Source: an uncultured Prevotellaceae bacterium
GTDB lineage: Bacteria > Bacteroidota > Bacteroidia > Bacteroidales > Bacteroidaceae
Length of the DNA: 64,000 nt
Assembly (NCBI GenBank): GCA_900315075.1
Contig: OMXV01000007.1
Coordinates: 1-64,000 of the forward strand
Reading direction: 5' to 3'
Below are positions 14,976 through 23,540 of this stretch, one piece after another. The first letter of the stretch is position 1, and every line of letters begins with the position of its first letter. The notes beneath the pieces are model-generated. The model searched no databases, was not told where the DNA came from, and saw nothing but the letters and a program-made list of their open reading frames with translations. The translations under genes and the position numbers were made by a program.

Positions 14976-15010
14976 GGGGACGCGCCTATCATGGTGCGCC
15001 CTATTTTTTT
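14976..15010 (+). terminator. intrinsic terminator after the lipoprotein genes
   Basis: A GC-rich stem (GGGACGCGCC / GGTGCGCCC, one bulged A and one G-U) with loop TATCAT is followed by ATTTTTTTG. A GACATACCCCGTGTATGTCC palindrome (14913-14932) lies just upstream. Confidence 0.65.
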
Positions 15011-15345
15011 GCTCCTCATACTCCTCACCTTCGTAGAATTTGCAAAAGCTATTAGTGGCAAGGGGTGAGAGGTGAGAGAATACTTCTGCCGCTCTCGAAA
15101 CGGATGTTAACGGCAACGGCAAAACCGTTGCATACGGAGAAAGATATTCATCAGACATCGTCTGATAATTTTCCATCTTCAAATATCGCGCAAACCGAAT
15201 GCAATGAAGCTCGCTTCTATTGCTGAGGTGCAGCCGATATTCATGCGAAGCATAATTTTCCATCTTCAATGGTATTGTCCCTTTAACTACTTCTTAAATA
15301 CTCTTTATCTACGGACATACACAGGGTATGTCCCTACGGCTGCAC
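15011..15345 (-). repeat. dispersed elements: family A copy 2 plus GTAGGGACATAC palindrome
   Basis: Read on the minus strand, 15290 to 15058 matches 4741-4868 (AGGGACAATACCATTGAAGA ... GGCAGAAGTATTCTCTCACC) but contains an inserted segment with GAAGATGGAAAATTATGCTT and a second partial copy of the same start. The GCAACGG/CCGTTGC hairpin is at 15113-15131. Flanking pieces are CTCCTCATACTCCTCACCTT (15012-15031) and ACGGACATACACAGGGTATG (15311-15330). No gene is supported from 14846 to 15381. Confidence 0.7.
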
Positions 15346-15381
15346 AGCATTTGTCTTTTTAACTACCCTTTAACTACCTTT

Positions 15382-17673
15382 TTAATTCTCCCTGATACAC
15401 GGTGCGAGGATGTCCCAGCCCTTGGCATGGATGTAGGCATCGCGGGAGCCTTTGGGCACATAGATGACCGGGTAGCGTTTCTCAAGGTCGTAGTGGAAAA
15501 TATACGAGTCGTCATTCTTATATGCTGGTGGGATGGGCGACTCGCAATAGATGGTGTCGATATCAGAGTTGAACGACCATAGGCCAAATGCTTTCACCTG
15601 ATGGGGGATGGTGAGGGTGTCGCGATGAAAACCATCAAACGTCTCGTCCGACATTTTATCGACGCTGCGGGGGAAGAAAGCCGTCACGCTACCCATAATC
15701 ATTTTGTTGGTGCGCGTCTCGATAATGGCGTTGCAGTTGTTGCGACTGTCATAGACAGGGTTTCCGGCATCCACCGTCACCTTTGTCAGATGGCAGTTCC
15801 CACCAAACGTCGTGGCAGCGAGCGACGTGACACTGGCAGGGATGAAGACCTCGCGGAGGTCGCAAGAATGGAAACCATGATGCCCTATCTTCTCCACTTT
15901 CCGGGGGAGGTCAACATGTTGCAGGGCACGGCAAAAAGAGAATGCCCAGTCGTCAATCAGTTTGATGGAGGAGGGCAACGTGATGGACTTTAGTCTAAAA
16001 CACTCCTCAAATGCACTGGTGTTGATGGTTTGAATACCAGTGAAGAACCGCAGTTCGTCAAAGGTCTCTATCTCATTGTTGGCGATGAATGCCGAGCCTA
16101 ATGTCTCTACTTTTGTCGCCTCTTGGATAGACAGTTCATGGTCGCCGTCGCAGTCCCACCATGCCACGCAGATCCTTTTCACCTCTGGGTCGCTGAAGCG
16201 GATGTTCGTAGTCATAAGCCCGAAGACTGTTCCCCATTGTTCCCATCGGCGGTAATGATAACTATAATTAGTATTATTGTCAGCAGTCTTTAGGTCCATT
16301 CCTCCCTCTTTTAGTTGCTTCCCATGGAGAATCTGCGCTATGTCGATTGGGGAGATGAAAATGGCGGAGAGTTGGGGACAGTTGACAAAGGGCAGACTTT
16401 CCTCGGTCATGTTGGTCTGGGGGAGTCTCGACTCAAAGACCACGGTGTGCAGGTAGGGGCAGTCTTCAAGGATATGGTCGCCGATGCCCGCCACCGTGCC
16501 GGGGAAGGTAAACCACTCCAAGGCGGTATTGCGGAAGGCGTCGTGGCGGATAAACCGCACCTTGTTGGGGATGCGGACCGACTGCAGGTGGATGCAGTTG
16601 CGGAAGGCCTCGGCATCGATAGCCTCCAGCCCCGTGAAATATTCCAGCTCGTCGAAGGTGCGTATGTTGGTGTCGCCGGTGAAGACACGGCCCAGGCTAT
16701 CCACGGCCGCAGCCTCGTCGTAACTCAGTTCACCGTCGTGGTCGGTGTCCCACGCTGCCACACATTTCTGCTTGACGGCGGGGTCGGCAAAGCCGATAAT
16801 CTCGTGGTTGAGGATGCGCAGTTGCAGTTGTTGTTCGGCGGCATCACGCTGAAGGCGCGACACCTGCCAGACTAAAAGACCGATGATGCCAGCCACAAGG
16901 AGGGCTGAGGCACCCCACAGCAGGTATTGGCGGCGACGGCTGTTAAGGTCTTTCAGCAGTTCGTCCATCTGCTGGTAACGCTGGTCGATGGGCTGCAGAC
17001 AGCGTGTGATAATGCGGCGGTAGTTGCGCCCTTTTAGTCCCATTTCCTGTATGATGATGCCCAGGGCGTAGATGTCGTTGCGTACGTCGGCCACGGAGCG
17101 TTGCAACTGTTCTGGCGGCATATAGCGTAGCGTGCCTGCCGGCTGTTTGAGGATGGCATGGCTATTGGTGTCGGCCAGTCCGAAGTCGATGATTTTCACA
17201 TAGTCGCCGTTGTGGGTGACCATGATGTTCGAGGGTTTCAGGTCGCGGTGTACCACCTGCTGCGAGTGGATGTAGGCGATGCCCTCGGCGATTTCGCGGA
17301 GGATACGCTGCCGCTCTTGTAGCGAGGGGTTTTCGGCGAGGTAGGCCGTCAGTGTGCGGCCGTCGATCCACTCTGCCACGATGCAGCGTGTAGGACCTCT
17401 CTCGGGTAGCGTCACTTCCTCGATGCCCGTCACCTGCATCACGGCACTGTGCTGCAAGGTGATGGAAATCTCAAACTCCTTGCGCAGCATCTGCTGGTAG
17501 GCGGCATCGGCGGTATGGGCGACCTTGAGGCACTTCAACAGATACCACCGTCCGTAGCGCTTGGCCTTAAAGAGGTCGCAAGTACCGGAGGATGGCAGTA
17601 ACTCCATCTCGGTGAAGTCGCTATGGATGCCCTCGTATTCGGTGGTGATATAGCCTGAAGTGTCGTCGGTCAT
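15382..17673 (-). CDS. transmembrane Ser/Thr protein kinase with EF-hand-like and BspA-type LRR sensor region
   Basis: A 763-residue receptor-like kinase. The cytoplasmic kinase domain (about 20-245) has a degenerate glycine loop (SSGTCDLFKAK), the lysine region YLLKCLK, catalytic HRDLKPSN (142-149), metal-binding DFG (163-165) and the activation-segment end GTLRYMPPEQL. A single membrane helix follows (about 251-270). The extracytoplasmic part has two similar modules, each a Ca-loop-like segment (DTDHDGELSYDEA at 311-323; DCDGDHELSIQEA at 509-521) followed by BspA-type leucine-rich repeats (AFRNCIHLQSVRIP, AFEECFRLKSITLP). It presumably senses an external ligand and phosphorylates cytoplasmic targets. 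The HTH-like protein upstream on the same strand, with its own promoter, is the likely partner. Confidence 0.88.
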   Translation of the reverse strand: MTDDTSGYITTEYEGIHSDFTEMELLPSSGTCDLFKAKRYGRWYLLKCLKVAHTADAAYQQMLRKEFEISITLQHSAVMQVTGIEEVTLPERGPTRCIVAEWIDGRTLTAYLAENPSLQERQRILREIAEGIAYIHSQQVVHRDLKPSNIMVTHNGDYVKIIDFGLADTNSHAILKQPAGTLRYMPPEQLQRSVADVRNDIYALGIIIQEMGLKGRNYRRIITRCLQPIDQRYQQMDELLKDLNSRRRQYLLWGASALLVAGIIGLLVWQVSRLQRDAAEQQLQLRILNHEIIGFADPAVKQKCVAAWDTDHDGELSYDEAAAVDSLGRVFTGDTNIRTFDELEYFTGLEAIDAEAFRNCIHLQSVRIPNKVRFIRHDAFRNTALEWFTFPGTVAGIGDHILEDCPYLHTVVFESRLPQTNMTEESLPFVNCPQLSAIFISPIDIAQILHGKQLKEGGMDLKTADNNTNYSYHYRRWEQWGTVFGLMTTNIRFSDPEVKRICVAWWDCDGDHELSIQEATKVETLGSAFIANNEIETFDELRFFTGIQTINTSAFEECFRLKSITLPSSIKLIDDWAFSFCRALQHVDLPRKVEKIGHHGFHSCDLREVFIPASVTSLAATTFGGNCHLTKVTVDAGNPVYDSRNNCNAIIETRTNKMIMGSVTAFFPRSVDKMSDETFDGFHRDTLTIPHQVKAFGLWSFNSDIDTIYCESPIPPAYKNDDSYIFHYDLEKRYPVIYVPKGSRDAYIHAKGWDILAPCIREN

Positions 17674-17803
17674 GATTAGTCACGAATTTGAGAATTTACG
17701 AATTGGTTTTAACGAACACGAATTACTCGAATAGAACGAATTATACTCTTTTGTCGAATTGTTGGAATTTGAGAATTATTATCGCCCAGATAATTCCAAT
17801 TCG

Positions 17804-18391
17804 CTAATTCGTGATATTCTTGCATTTCTCGACAAATCTGATTCCGCCTTGTTTGCCGCAGACGTAATTGACGGGTGGGCGGTCGCCCTGAAGAAGATGG
17901 CTGAGGTAGAGTGGTTCGCCCTCGATGATGAGGCGGCAGGAGAAGGTGTCGCCTTGCAGCAGGCGAGTGTTCGCCGATGCAATGACAACAAACTGTGTGT
18001 CGCCTAAATAGCGGATATGACACTCACGGTCGGGTAGCCAATAGAGTGTCAGTTCGTCATCGGGGGCAAGGTCTTCAGCCACGTCGAGGTAATTGCTGAT
18101 GATGATATTGCTTGGTGGGGTGTCGGAGGATGACGAATGTTCGCAGAACAGCTTGTAATCAGCGTAGCCTAAGAACTGTGCCAACGTGTTGAGGGTGCGC
18201 AGGCTGGGGGCGTACTCATAATTCACATAGCCCCAGACACGTTTTAGGGTGGTGAGGCTGAGGAGTACGTGGGTGCGAGCGAAAATCTGCTCATGCAATT
18301 CCTCGAAATCCTTTGGCGTGCGCACTTCATGGCGTAGCATACCCTCAATGGCATGGCATAGGTCCTGATAACTATTGTCGATTGGATGCAT
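17804..18391 (-). CDS. HTH-like protein paired with the receptor kinase
   Basis: A 195-residue soluble protein. The segment LLSLTTLKRVWGYVNYEYAP followed by SLRTLNTLAQFLGYADYKLF is a two-helix, HTH-like unit that recurs in many Bacteroidota proteins. The C-terminal half (about 105-190, DELTLYWLPDRECHIRYLGD ... GDTFSCRLIIEGEPLYLSHL) is beta-rich and of unknown function. It lies 130 bases upstream of the kinase on the same strand, and the spacer is filled with CGAATTA/GAATTTGAG words. A good promoter precedes it, so both genes are probably co-transcribed. DNA binding is an inference from one motif; a protein-interaction role is the alternative. Confidence 0.65.
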   Translation of the reverse strand: MHPIDNSYQDLCHAIEGMLRHEVRTPKDFEELHEQIFARTHVLLSLTTLKRVWGYVNYEYAPSLRTLNTLAQFLGYADYKLFCEHSSSSDTPPSNIIISNYLDVAEDLAPDDELTLYWLPDRECHIRYLGDTQFVVIASANTRLLQGDTFSCRLIIEGEPLYLSHLLQGDRPPVNYVCGKQGGIRFVEKCKNITN

Positions 18392-18582
18392 AATTCTTTG
18401 AGTTTATGAGTTTTTTTAGTTTATTCAAGTTCTGCAAATTTTGTAAAGTCGATGCCATAGGCATCAGATAGGGGTAGTCAGCTGCATACCTAAAGGCATG
18501 CCCGCTTGGCAACGATTCTTCAATCCTGCCAATGAATCGGCTGACAAATTGTTGCTATTTTGATGAGTAAGATATTGAATTG

Positions 18583-18614
18583 CAAAAATAATGAAAGTTG
18601 AGAAAACTGCCAAA
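18583..18614 (-). promoter_or_regulatory. promoter of the HTH-like/kinase pair
   Basis: Minus-strand TATTTTTG (18583-18590) and TTTG (18611-18614) with a 20-bp spacer give a leader of about 185 bases before the ATG at 18391. Confidence 0.7.
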
Positions 18615-18666
18615 TTATTAGGGTGTTATTTACCTCAAATCTCAATCCTCAAATCTCAATCTCAAA

Positions 18667-19190
18667 TCTATATAGGAGCCCACTTTAAAAAGTCGGAATT
18701 GGCAATCAACGTAGGGACATACACAGGGTATGTCCCTACAAAAGAACCAAGGTCGAACAGTCATTAAAGTCCTAAAAGTCCGTAGAATAGATGAGGGGGG
18801 CGGGGTGGTTGTGAAAATGAATAAGATATTTAAGTTTTTGAATGCGAATTGCCGTAAATGAACATGAATGCAGGAATTTGAGACGATGCTGCTCGCATCG
18901 AATTCCTCACGAACATAATTATAATCACGAATTAGAGAATTTGAGAATTATATAATAATGACACCACAAATTACCTCCCTTCGGCAAGTGGGTCTGCGAC
19001 AAATCTTGTGATATAAAATCTTAGCCAAATAGAATTCTCTAATTCGATAATTCGGGATATGATTATTCTACGGAGGAAAGGAGTAAGAGGAGTAACGATA
19101 TTAAACCTCCTCACACTCCTCACCTCCATAGAATTTTAGCTTTTGAACGCGAATTACCATAAATTGTCCTTGGTTGGTAACATAAAATGC
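18667..19190. repeat. dispersed repeat cluster between the kinase promoter and ffh
   Basis: This stretch contains GAGCCCACTTTAAAAAGTCG plus GTAGGGACATACACAGGGTA (one arm of the 151-bp element, 18677-18739), then an inverted, internally deleted copy of the 5005-5293 element (about 18745-18880). After AATTCG/GAGAATT word repeats (18900-19060) there is another inverted fragment with CCTCACACTCCTCACCTCCA (about 19108-19127) and TTTTGAACGCGAATTACC. No gene is supported from 18392 to 19411. Confidence 0.7.
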
Positions 19191-19326
19191 ATGAATTTTC
19201 AATTCTCAATCTTCAATTTTATTTTGGTACGTTTTTTGATATCCATTATTGTAACCGTACTCCTCATGTGGGGGATGCACATAGATGGCGGTATTTAGGG
19301 CTAAAAGAAAAAAAAACTCATAAATC

Positions 19327-19357
19327 ATTGCTATATCATTTTTTTTATCTATTTTTG
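19327..19357 (+). promoter_or_regulatory. ffh promoter
   Basis: ATTG (19327-19330), a 19-bp spacer and TATTTTTG (19350-19357) lie about 55 bases upstream of the ffh start. Confidence 0.65.
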
Positions 19358-19411
19358 CATCCTAAGATTGAAACGGTGCGAATAATAATACAGTAATTAT
19401 ACAAATCAGAC

Positions 19412-20776
19412 ATGTTTGAAAATTTAAGCGACAGACTTGAACGTTCATTTAAGATTCTCAAGGGTGAGGGAAAAATCACTGAAATCAATGTAGCTGCCAC
19501 ACTAAAAGATGTGCGCCGCGCATTGTTAGACGCCGACGTAAACTACAATGTAGCAAAGAGTTTCACCGATAAAGTGAAACAAAAAGCCATGGGTATGAAT
19601 GTGCTCACGGCAGTCAAGCCAGGACAACTGATGGTGAAGCTCGTACACGACGAACTCGCCGAACTGATGGGTGGAGAGACGGTAGGAATCAATTTGAAAG
19701 GCCGTCCCGCTATTATCCTTATGTCGGGCCTCCAGGGTTCGGGAAAGACCACCTTCAGTGGCAAGCTGGCCAATATGCTGAAGCGCAAACAACATAAGAA
19801 ACCACTCCTCGTGGCCTGCGACGTTTACCGTCCAGCTGCTATCGAGCAGTTGAAGGTGGTGGCAGCTCAGGTGGAGGTGCCCGTCTATTCCGAGGATGGT
19901 AATAAAGATGTGGTGCAGATTGCCAACAATGCCATCCGCGAGGCAAAGGCAAAAGGTTACGACGTGGTCATCATCGATACCGCCGGACGTCTGGCTGTGG
20001 ATGAGGACATGATGCAGGAGATTGAAAACCTCAAGAATGCCGTCACTCCCGACGAGACGCTCTTTGTGGTTGACTCAATGACAGGTCAGGATGCTGTCAA
20101 TACCGCCAAGACTTTCAACGAACGTCTCGACTTCGATGGTGTGGTACTTACCAAACTCGATGGTGACACCCGTGGTGGTGCCGCATTGTCTATTCGCACC
20201 GTGGTCACCAAACCTATCAAGTTTATTGGTACAGGTGAGAAGATGGAAGCTATCGACGCTTTCCATCCGGCACGTATGGCCGACCGTATCCTCGGCATGG
20301 GCGATGTGGTCAGTCTCGTGGAGAGGGCGCAGGAGCAGTTTGATGAAGAGGAGGCACGCCGTCTTCAGAAGAAGATTCAGAAAAACAAGTTCGACTTCAA
20401 CGATTTCATGGGCCAGATTCAGCAAATCAAGAAGATGGGTAACATCAAGGAATTGGCATCCATGATTCCGGGTGTGGGAAAATCAATCAAGGACTTGGAT
20501 ATCGACGATGATGCATTCAAGGGTATAGAGGCTATTATTCAGAGTATGACGCCAAAGGAGCGCTCAAACCCTGAAATCCTCAACCAAAGTCGTCGTGTAC
20601 GTATCGCAAAAGGTTCGGGAACCAACATCCAGGAGGTCAACAAACTTATCAAGCAGTTTGATCAGACCAGGAAGATGATGAAGATGATTACCAACCAATC
20701 CAAGATGAGCATGATGATGAATGCCATGAGGGGAAAAATGCCCAACATGCCAGGAATGCCCGAAATGCCAAAGTAG
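19412..20776 (+). CDS. ffh: signal recognition particle GTPase Ffh
   Basis: Protein subunit of the SRP, which binds signal sequences on nascent chains and delivers ribosomes to FtsY at the membrane. The 454-residue length is standard. It shows the N-terminal helical domain (MFENLSDRLERSFKILKGEG), P-loop GLQGSGKT (106-113), the DTAGR switch region, TKLDGDTRGG and, from about residue 295, the M domain with GNIKELASMIPG. It ends in a methionine-rich tail (MMKMITNQSKMSMMMNAMRG and following) that contacts signal peptides and 4.5S RNA. It has its own promoter, and the next gene, folD, is separated by a 284-bp word array. Confidence 0.97.
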   Translation: MFENLSDRLERSFKILKGEGKITEINVAATLKDVRRALLDADVNYNVAKSFTDKVKQKAMGMNVLTAVKPGQLMVKLVHDELAELMGGETVGINLKGRPAIILMSGLQGSGKTTFSGKLANMLKRKQHKKPLLVACDVYRPAAIEQLKVVAAQVEVPVYSEDGNKDVVQIANNAIREAKAKGYDVVIIDTAGRLAVDEDMMQEIENLKNAVTPDETLFVVDSMTGQDAVNTAKTFNERLDFDGVVLTKLDGDTRGGAALSIRTVVTKPIKFIGTGEKMEAIDAFHPARMADRILGMGDVVSLVERAQEQFDEEEARRLQKKIQKNKFDFNDFMGQIQQIKKMGNIKELASMIPGVGKSIKDLDIDDDAFKGIEAIIQSMTPKERSNPEILNQSRRVRIAKGSGTNIQEVNKLIKQFDQTRKMMKMITNQSKMSMMMNAMRGKMPNMPGMPEMPK

Positions 20777-21060
20777 ATTAGTTGACGAGTTGACAAGTTG
20801 ACGAGTAAACAAGTTAATAGCACTGCAAACACCCCCTCAATTCGCCAACTCATCAACTCATCAACTCATCAACTAAGAAAACAATTACCTTGTCAACTTG
20901 TCAACTCGTCAACTTGTCAACTCGTCAACTCATCAACTAAGAAAACAATTAACTTGTCAACTTGTCAACTCGTTAACTTGTCAACTCATTAACTCATCAA
21001 CTAAGAAAACAATTAACTTGTCAACTCGTCAACTCGTTAACTTGTCAACTAGAAAAAAAT
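20777..21060. repeat. 284-bp array of CAACTTGTC / CAACTCGTC words
   Basis: The whole spacer between ffh and folD consists of degenerate 9-base words (CAACTTGTC, CAACTCGTC, CAACTCATC) broken by AAGAAAACAATTAACTTGTC units repeating about every 70-75 bp. The first 35 bp carry the words in opposite orientation (GTTGACGAGTTGACAAGTTG), so a hairpin with the rest is possible. It is not CRISPR, because there is no unique spacer sequence. Confidence 0.8.
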
Positions 21061-21939
21061 ATGACATTAATTGATGGAAAGGCCACTGCTGCGGCCATCA
21101 AACAAGAAATAGCAGAAGAGGTTAAGCAAATCCTCGCTCGCGGAGGTAAACAACCGCATTTGGCTGCCATACTCGTGGGACACGACGGCGGCTCGGAGAC
21201 ATACGTAAAAAACAAGGTCATCGCTTGCGAGACCTGTGGTTTTAAGTCTACACTTATCCGCTTCGAGGATGATGTGACAGAGGAAGAACTCTTGGCAAAG
21301 GTTGAGGAACTCAATCGCGACAATGATGTCGATGGCTTTATCGTGCAACTTCCATTGCCGAAGCATATCGATGAACAACGTGTAATCATGGCTATCGACT
21401 ACCGTAAAGATGTGGATGGTTTTCATCCTATCAATGTAGGACGTATGGCCATCGGACTGCCGTGCTTCATCTCTGCCACACCCTTGGGCATCATGACCCT
21501 GCTACAGCGCTATGGCGTGGAGACCAGTGGTAAGAAATGCGTGGTGTTGGGGCGTAGCAACATCGTGGGAAAACCCATGGCACAACTGATGATGCAGAAA
21601 AACTATGGCGATGCCACTGTCACGGTATGTCACAGTCATTCCAAGACATTGAAGGAGGAGTGTCGCGATGCCGACATCATCATCGCTGCCGTCGGGCGCC
21701 CCGATTTCGTCACTGCTGATATGGTGCGTGAAGGAGCCGTGGTTATTGATGTGGGAACGACTCGTGTCAAGGACGACACACGCAAGAGTGGATACCGCCT
21801 CAATGGTGACGTGAAATTCGACGAAGTGGCACCAAAGTGCACTATGATTACACCTGTGCCTGGTGGCGTGGGACCTATGACCATCTGTTCGCTCATGCGC
21901 AACACACTGCTTGCTGCAAAGCATGAGATATATTCATAG
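21061..21939 (+). CDS. folD: methylenetetrahydrofolate dehydrogenase / methenyl-THF cyclohydrolase
   Basis: Bifunctional FolD interconverts 5,10-methylene-, 5,10-methenyl- and 10-formyl-tetrahydrofolate in the cytoplasm. The 292-residue length is typical. Motifs are [10 protein letters not shown] (catalytic Lys), [13 protein letters not shown], the NAD(P) fold motif [14 protein letters not shown], and the C-terminal [15 protein letters not shown]. The start is directly after the word array (AACTAGAAAAAAAT-ATG). Functionally it would accept the methenyl-THF that FtcD releases from histidine degradation elsewhere in this window. Confidence 0.96.
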   Translation: MTLIDGKATAAAIKQEIAEEVKQILARGGKQPHLAAILVGHDGGSETYVKNKVIACETCGFKSTLIRFEDDVTEEELLAKVEELNRDNDVDGFIVQLPLPKHIDEQRVIMAIDYRKDVDGFHPINVGRMAIGLPCFISATPLGIMTLLQRYGVETSGKKCVVLGRSNIVGKPMAQLMMQKNYGDATVTVCHSHSKTLKEECRDADIIIAAVGRPDFVTADMVREGAVVIDVGTTRVKDDTRKSGYRLNGDVKFDEVAPKCTMITPVPGGVGPMTICSLMRNTLLAAKHEIYS

Positions 21940-22006
21940 TAACTGTAGTGACTATAGTGTCTGTTGTATCCATAGTCACTATACCATCTATACTCCCAAG
22001 ATAATA

Positions 22007-22186
22007 ATGACTGCAGAGGAATACTATAAAAAAGGAAACGAGTATCGGCAGCGAGGCGACTGGCAAATGGCTATCAACAACTACATCCAGGCCATCCAGC
22101 TCGACCCGCAAAGTCCGGCTGTGGAGGCTAAGCAGATGCTCGACGACATTCTCAACTTTTATCATAAGGATTATTATAACCCTTAA
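22007..22186 (+). CDS. small single-TPR protein at the head of the ferredoxin-oxidoreductase operon
   Basis: A 59-residue protein (start ATG 22007; the longer open frame to 21911 overlaps folD and is not used). It consists of one tetratricopeptide unit: AEEYYKKGNEYRQRGDWQMA followed by INNYIQAIQLDPQSPAVEAK and a short helix. It lies 35 bases before the ferredoxin subunit, so it is probably co-transcribed and may help assemble or tether the complex. I infer this from position only. Confidence 0.75.
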   Translation: MTAEEYYKKGNEYRQRGDWQMAINNYIQAIQLDPQSPAVEAKQMLDDILNFYHKDYYNP

Positions 22187-22221
22187 ATGCCATTATCAGC
22201 GTTTAAAAAATCTAATAATTT

Positions 22222-22452
22222 ATGAGTAAAATCAAAGGTACAATTTTGGTAAACACAAACAGATGCAAGGGATGTGCCCTCTGCATTGAGGCTTGTGCAA
22301 AGGACGTCATCGCCCTGGCCAACAAGGTCAATGTCTCGGGATATCCCTACATTGAGGCTGTCAACCCCGACAACTGCATCGGATGCGCCTCATGCGCAAT
22401 CGTATGCCCCGACGGGTGTATCACTGTATACCGTAAAAAAATGGAGGGATAG
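22222..22452 (+). CDS. korD: 2-oxoacid:ferredoxin oxidoreductase, 4Fe-4S (delta) subunit
   Basis: A 76-residue ferredoxin-like subunit with two complete cluster motifs: NRCKGCALCIEACAKDV and DNCIGCASCAIVCPDG. It transfers electrons from the TPP site of the alpha/beta subunits. The next gene begins two bases after its stop. The separate alpha, beta, gamma and delta polypeptides match the four-subunit 2-oxoglutarate or branched-chain ketoacid class. Which of the two cannot be settled by eye. Confidence 0.88.
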   Translation: MSKIKGTILVNTNRCKGCALCIEACAKDVIALANKVNVSGYPYIEAVNPDNCIGCASCAIVCPDGCITVYRKKMEG

Positions 22453-22454
22453 CC

Positions 22455-23540
22455 ATGGCAGAGCAAGAAGTAACCCTGATGAAAGGCAATGAGGCAATAG
22501 CCCATGCCGCAATTAGATGTGGTGCCGATGGATATTTTGGATACCCTATCACACCGCAGAGTGAGGTAATTGAGACGCTGTGCGCACTCAAGCCCTGGGA
22601 AACCACTGGCATGGTGGTGGTGCAGGCTGAGAGTGAGGTGGCGTCTATCAACATGGTCTATGGTGCCGCTGGAGCAGGTAAGAAGGCCCTTACGTCGTCG
22701 TCAAGCCCAGGCGTGGCGCTCATGCAAGAGGGTATTGCCTATCTGGCAGGAGCCGAGCTGCCTGGCGTCTTCGTCAATGTGCAGCGTGGTGGACCTGGCT
22801 TAGGTACCATCCAGCCATCACAGAGCGACTATTTCCAGGCCACTCGTGGCGGTGGAAATGGCGACTACTATGTTATCACCCTTGCGCCCTCATCTGTGCA
22901 GGAAATGGCCGACTTCGTGGATTTGGCATTCGAACTGGCGTTCAAATACCGCAACCCAGCCATGATTCTGAGCGATGGTGTCATCGGACAGATGATGGAG
23001 AAAATTGTGCTGCCACCCTACAAACCTCGTCGCACAGATGAGGAGGTTATCGAGCAGTGCCCATGGGCATCGACAGGAAAGAAACGCAACCGCCCTGTCA
23101 ACGTTATTACTTCGTTGGAACTGAAACCGGAAATCATGGAGGAGCGCAACCTGCACCTACAGCGGAAATATCAGGAAATCCGAGACAAGGAGGTTCGCTA
23201 CGAAACCATGCATTGCGAGGATGCTGAATATCTCATCGTGTCGTTCGGCAGTGCTGCCCGTATCGCTGAGAAAGCCCTTGAACTGGCTCATGCCGAGGGT
23301 ATCAAGGTAGGTTTGCTGCGCCCCATCACCGTATGGCCATTCCCCACAAAGGAGGTAAAAGAATTGGCGCACGGCAAAAAGGGTGTACTTGTGGCAGAAA
23401 TCAACGCTGGTATGATGGTGGAGGACGTGCGTCTGGCTATCAATGGCGAGGTACCTGTGGAGCATTTCGGTCGTCTGGGCGGCATTGTGCCAGAGCCAGA
23501 GGAGATTGTTGAGGCATTGAAAACTAAATTGATGAAGTGA
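22455..23540 (+). CDS. korA: 2-oxoacid:ferredoxin oxidoreductase, alpha subunit
   Basis: A 361-residue alpha subunit that oxidatively decarboxylates a 2-oxoacid to acyl-CoA while reducing ferredoxin. The family start is clear (LMKGNEAIAHAAIRCGADGY and FGYPITPQSEVIE). Others are SSSPGVALMQEGIAYLAGAE, NVQRGGPGLGT and the C-terminal transketolase-like domain (VKELAHGKKGVLVAEINAGM). A four-base overlap with korB shows translational coupling. In anaerobic Bacteroidota, enzymes of this class supply succinyl-CoA or branched-chain acyl-CoA and can run reductively. Confidence 0.93.
   Translation: MAEQEVTLMKGNEAIAHAAIRCGADGYFGYPITPQSEVIETLCALKPWETTGMVVVQAESEVASINMVYGAAGAGKKALTSSSSPGVALMQEGIAYLAGAELPGVFVNVQRGGPGLGTIQPSQSDYFQATRGGGNGDYYVITLAPSSVQEMADFVDLAFELAFKYRNPAMILSDGVIGQMMEKIVLPPYKPRRTDEEVIEQCPWASTGKKRNRPVNVITSLELKPEIMEERNLHLQRKYQEIRDKEVRYETMHCEDAEYLIVSFGSAARIAEKALELAHAEGIKVGLLRPITVWPFPTKEVKELAHGKKGVLVAEINAGMMVEDVRLAINGEVPVEHFGRLGGIVPEPEEIVEALKTKLMK

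Noticed and set aside
14961-15269. 102-codon minus-strand frame before the kinase gene
   Set aside because: It reads only through repeat modules (element A copy 2) and a terminator stem.
20777-21060. Possible CRISPR-like regular array
   Set aside because: The units are degenerate 9-base words with no unique spacers and no cas genes; it is a simple-sequence array.
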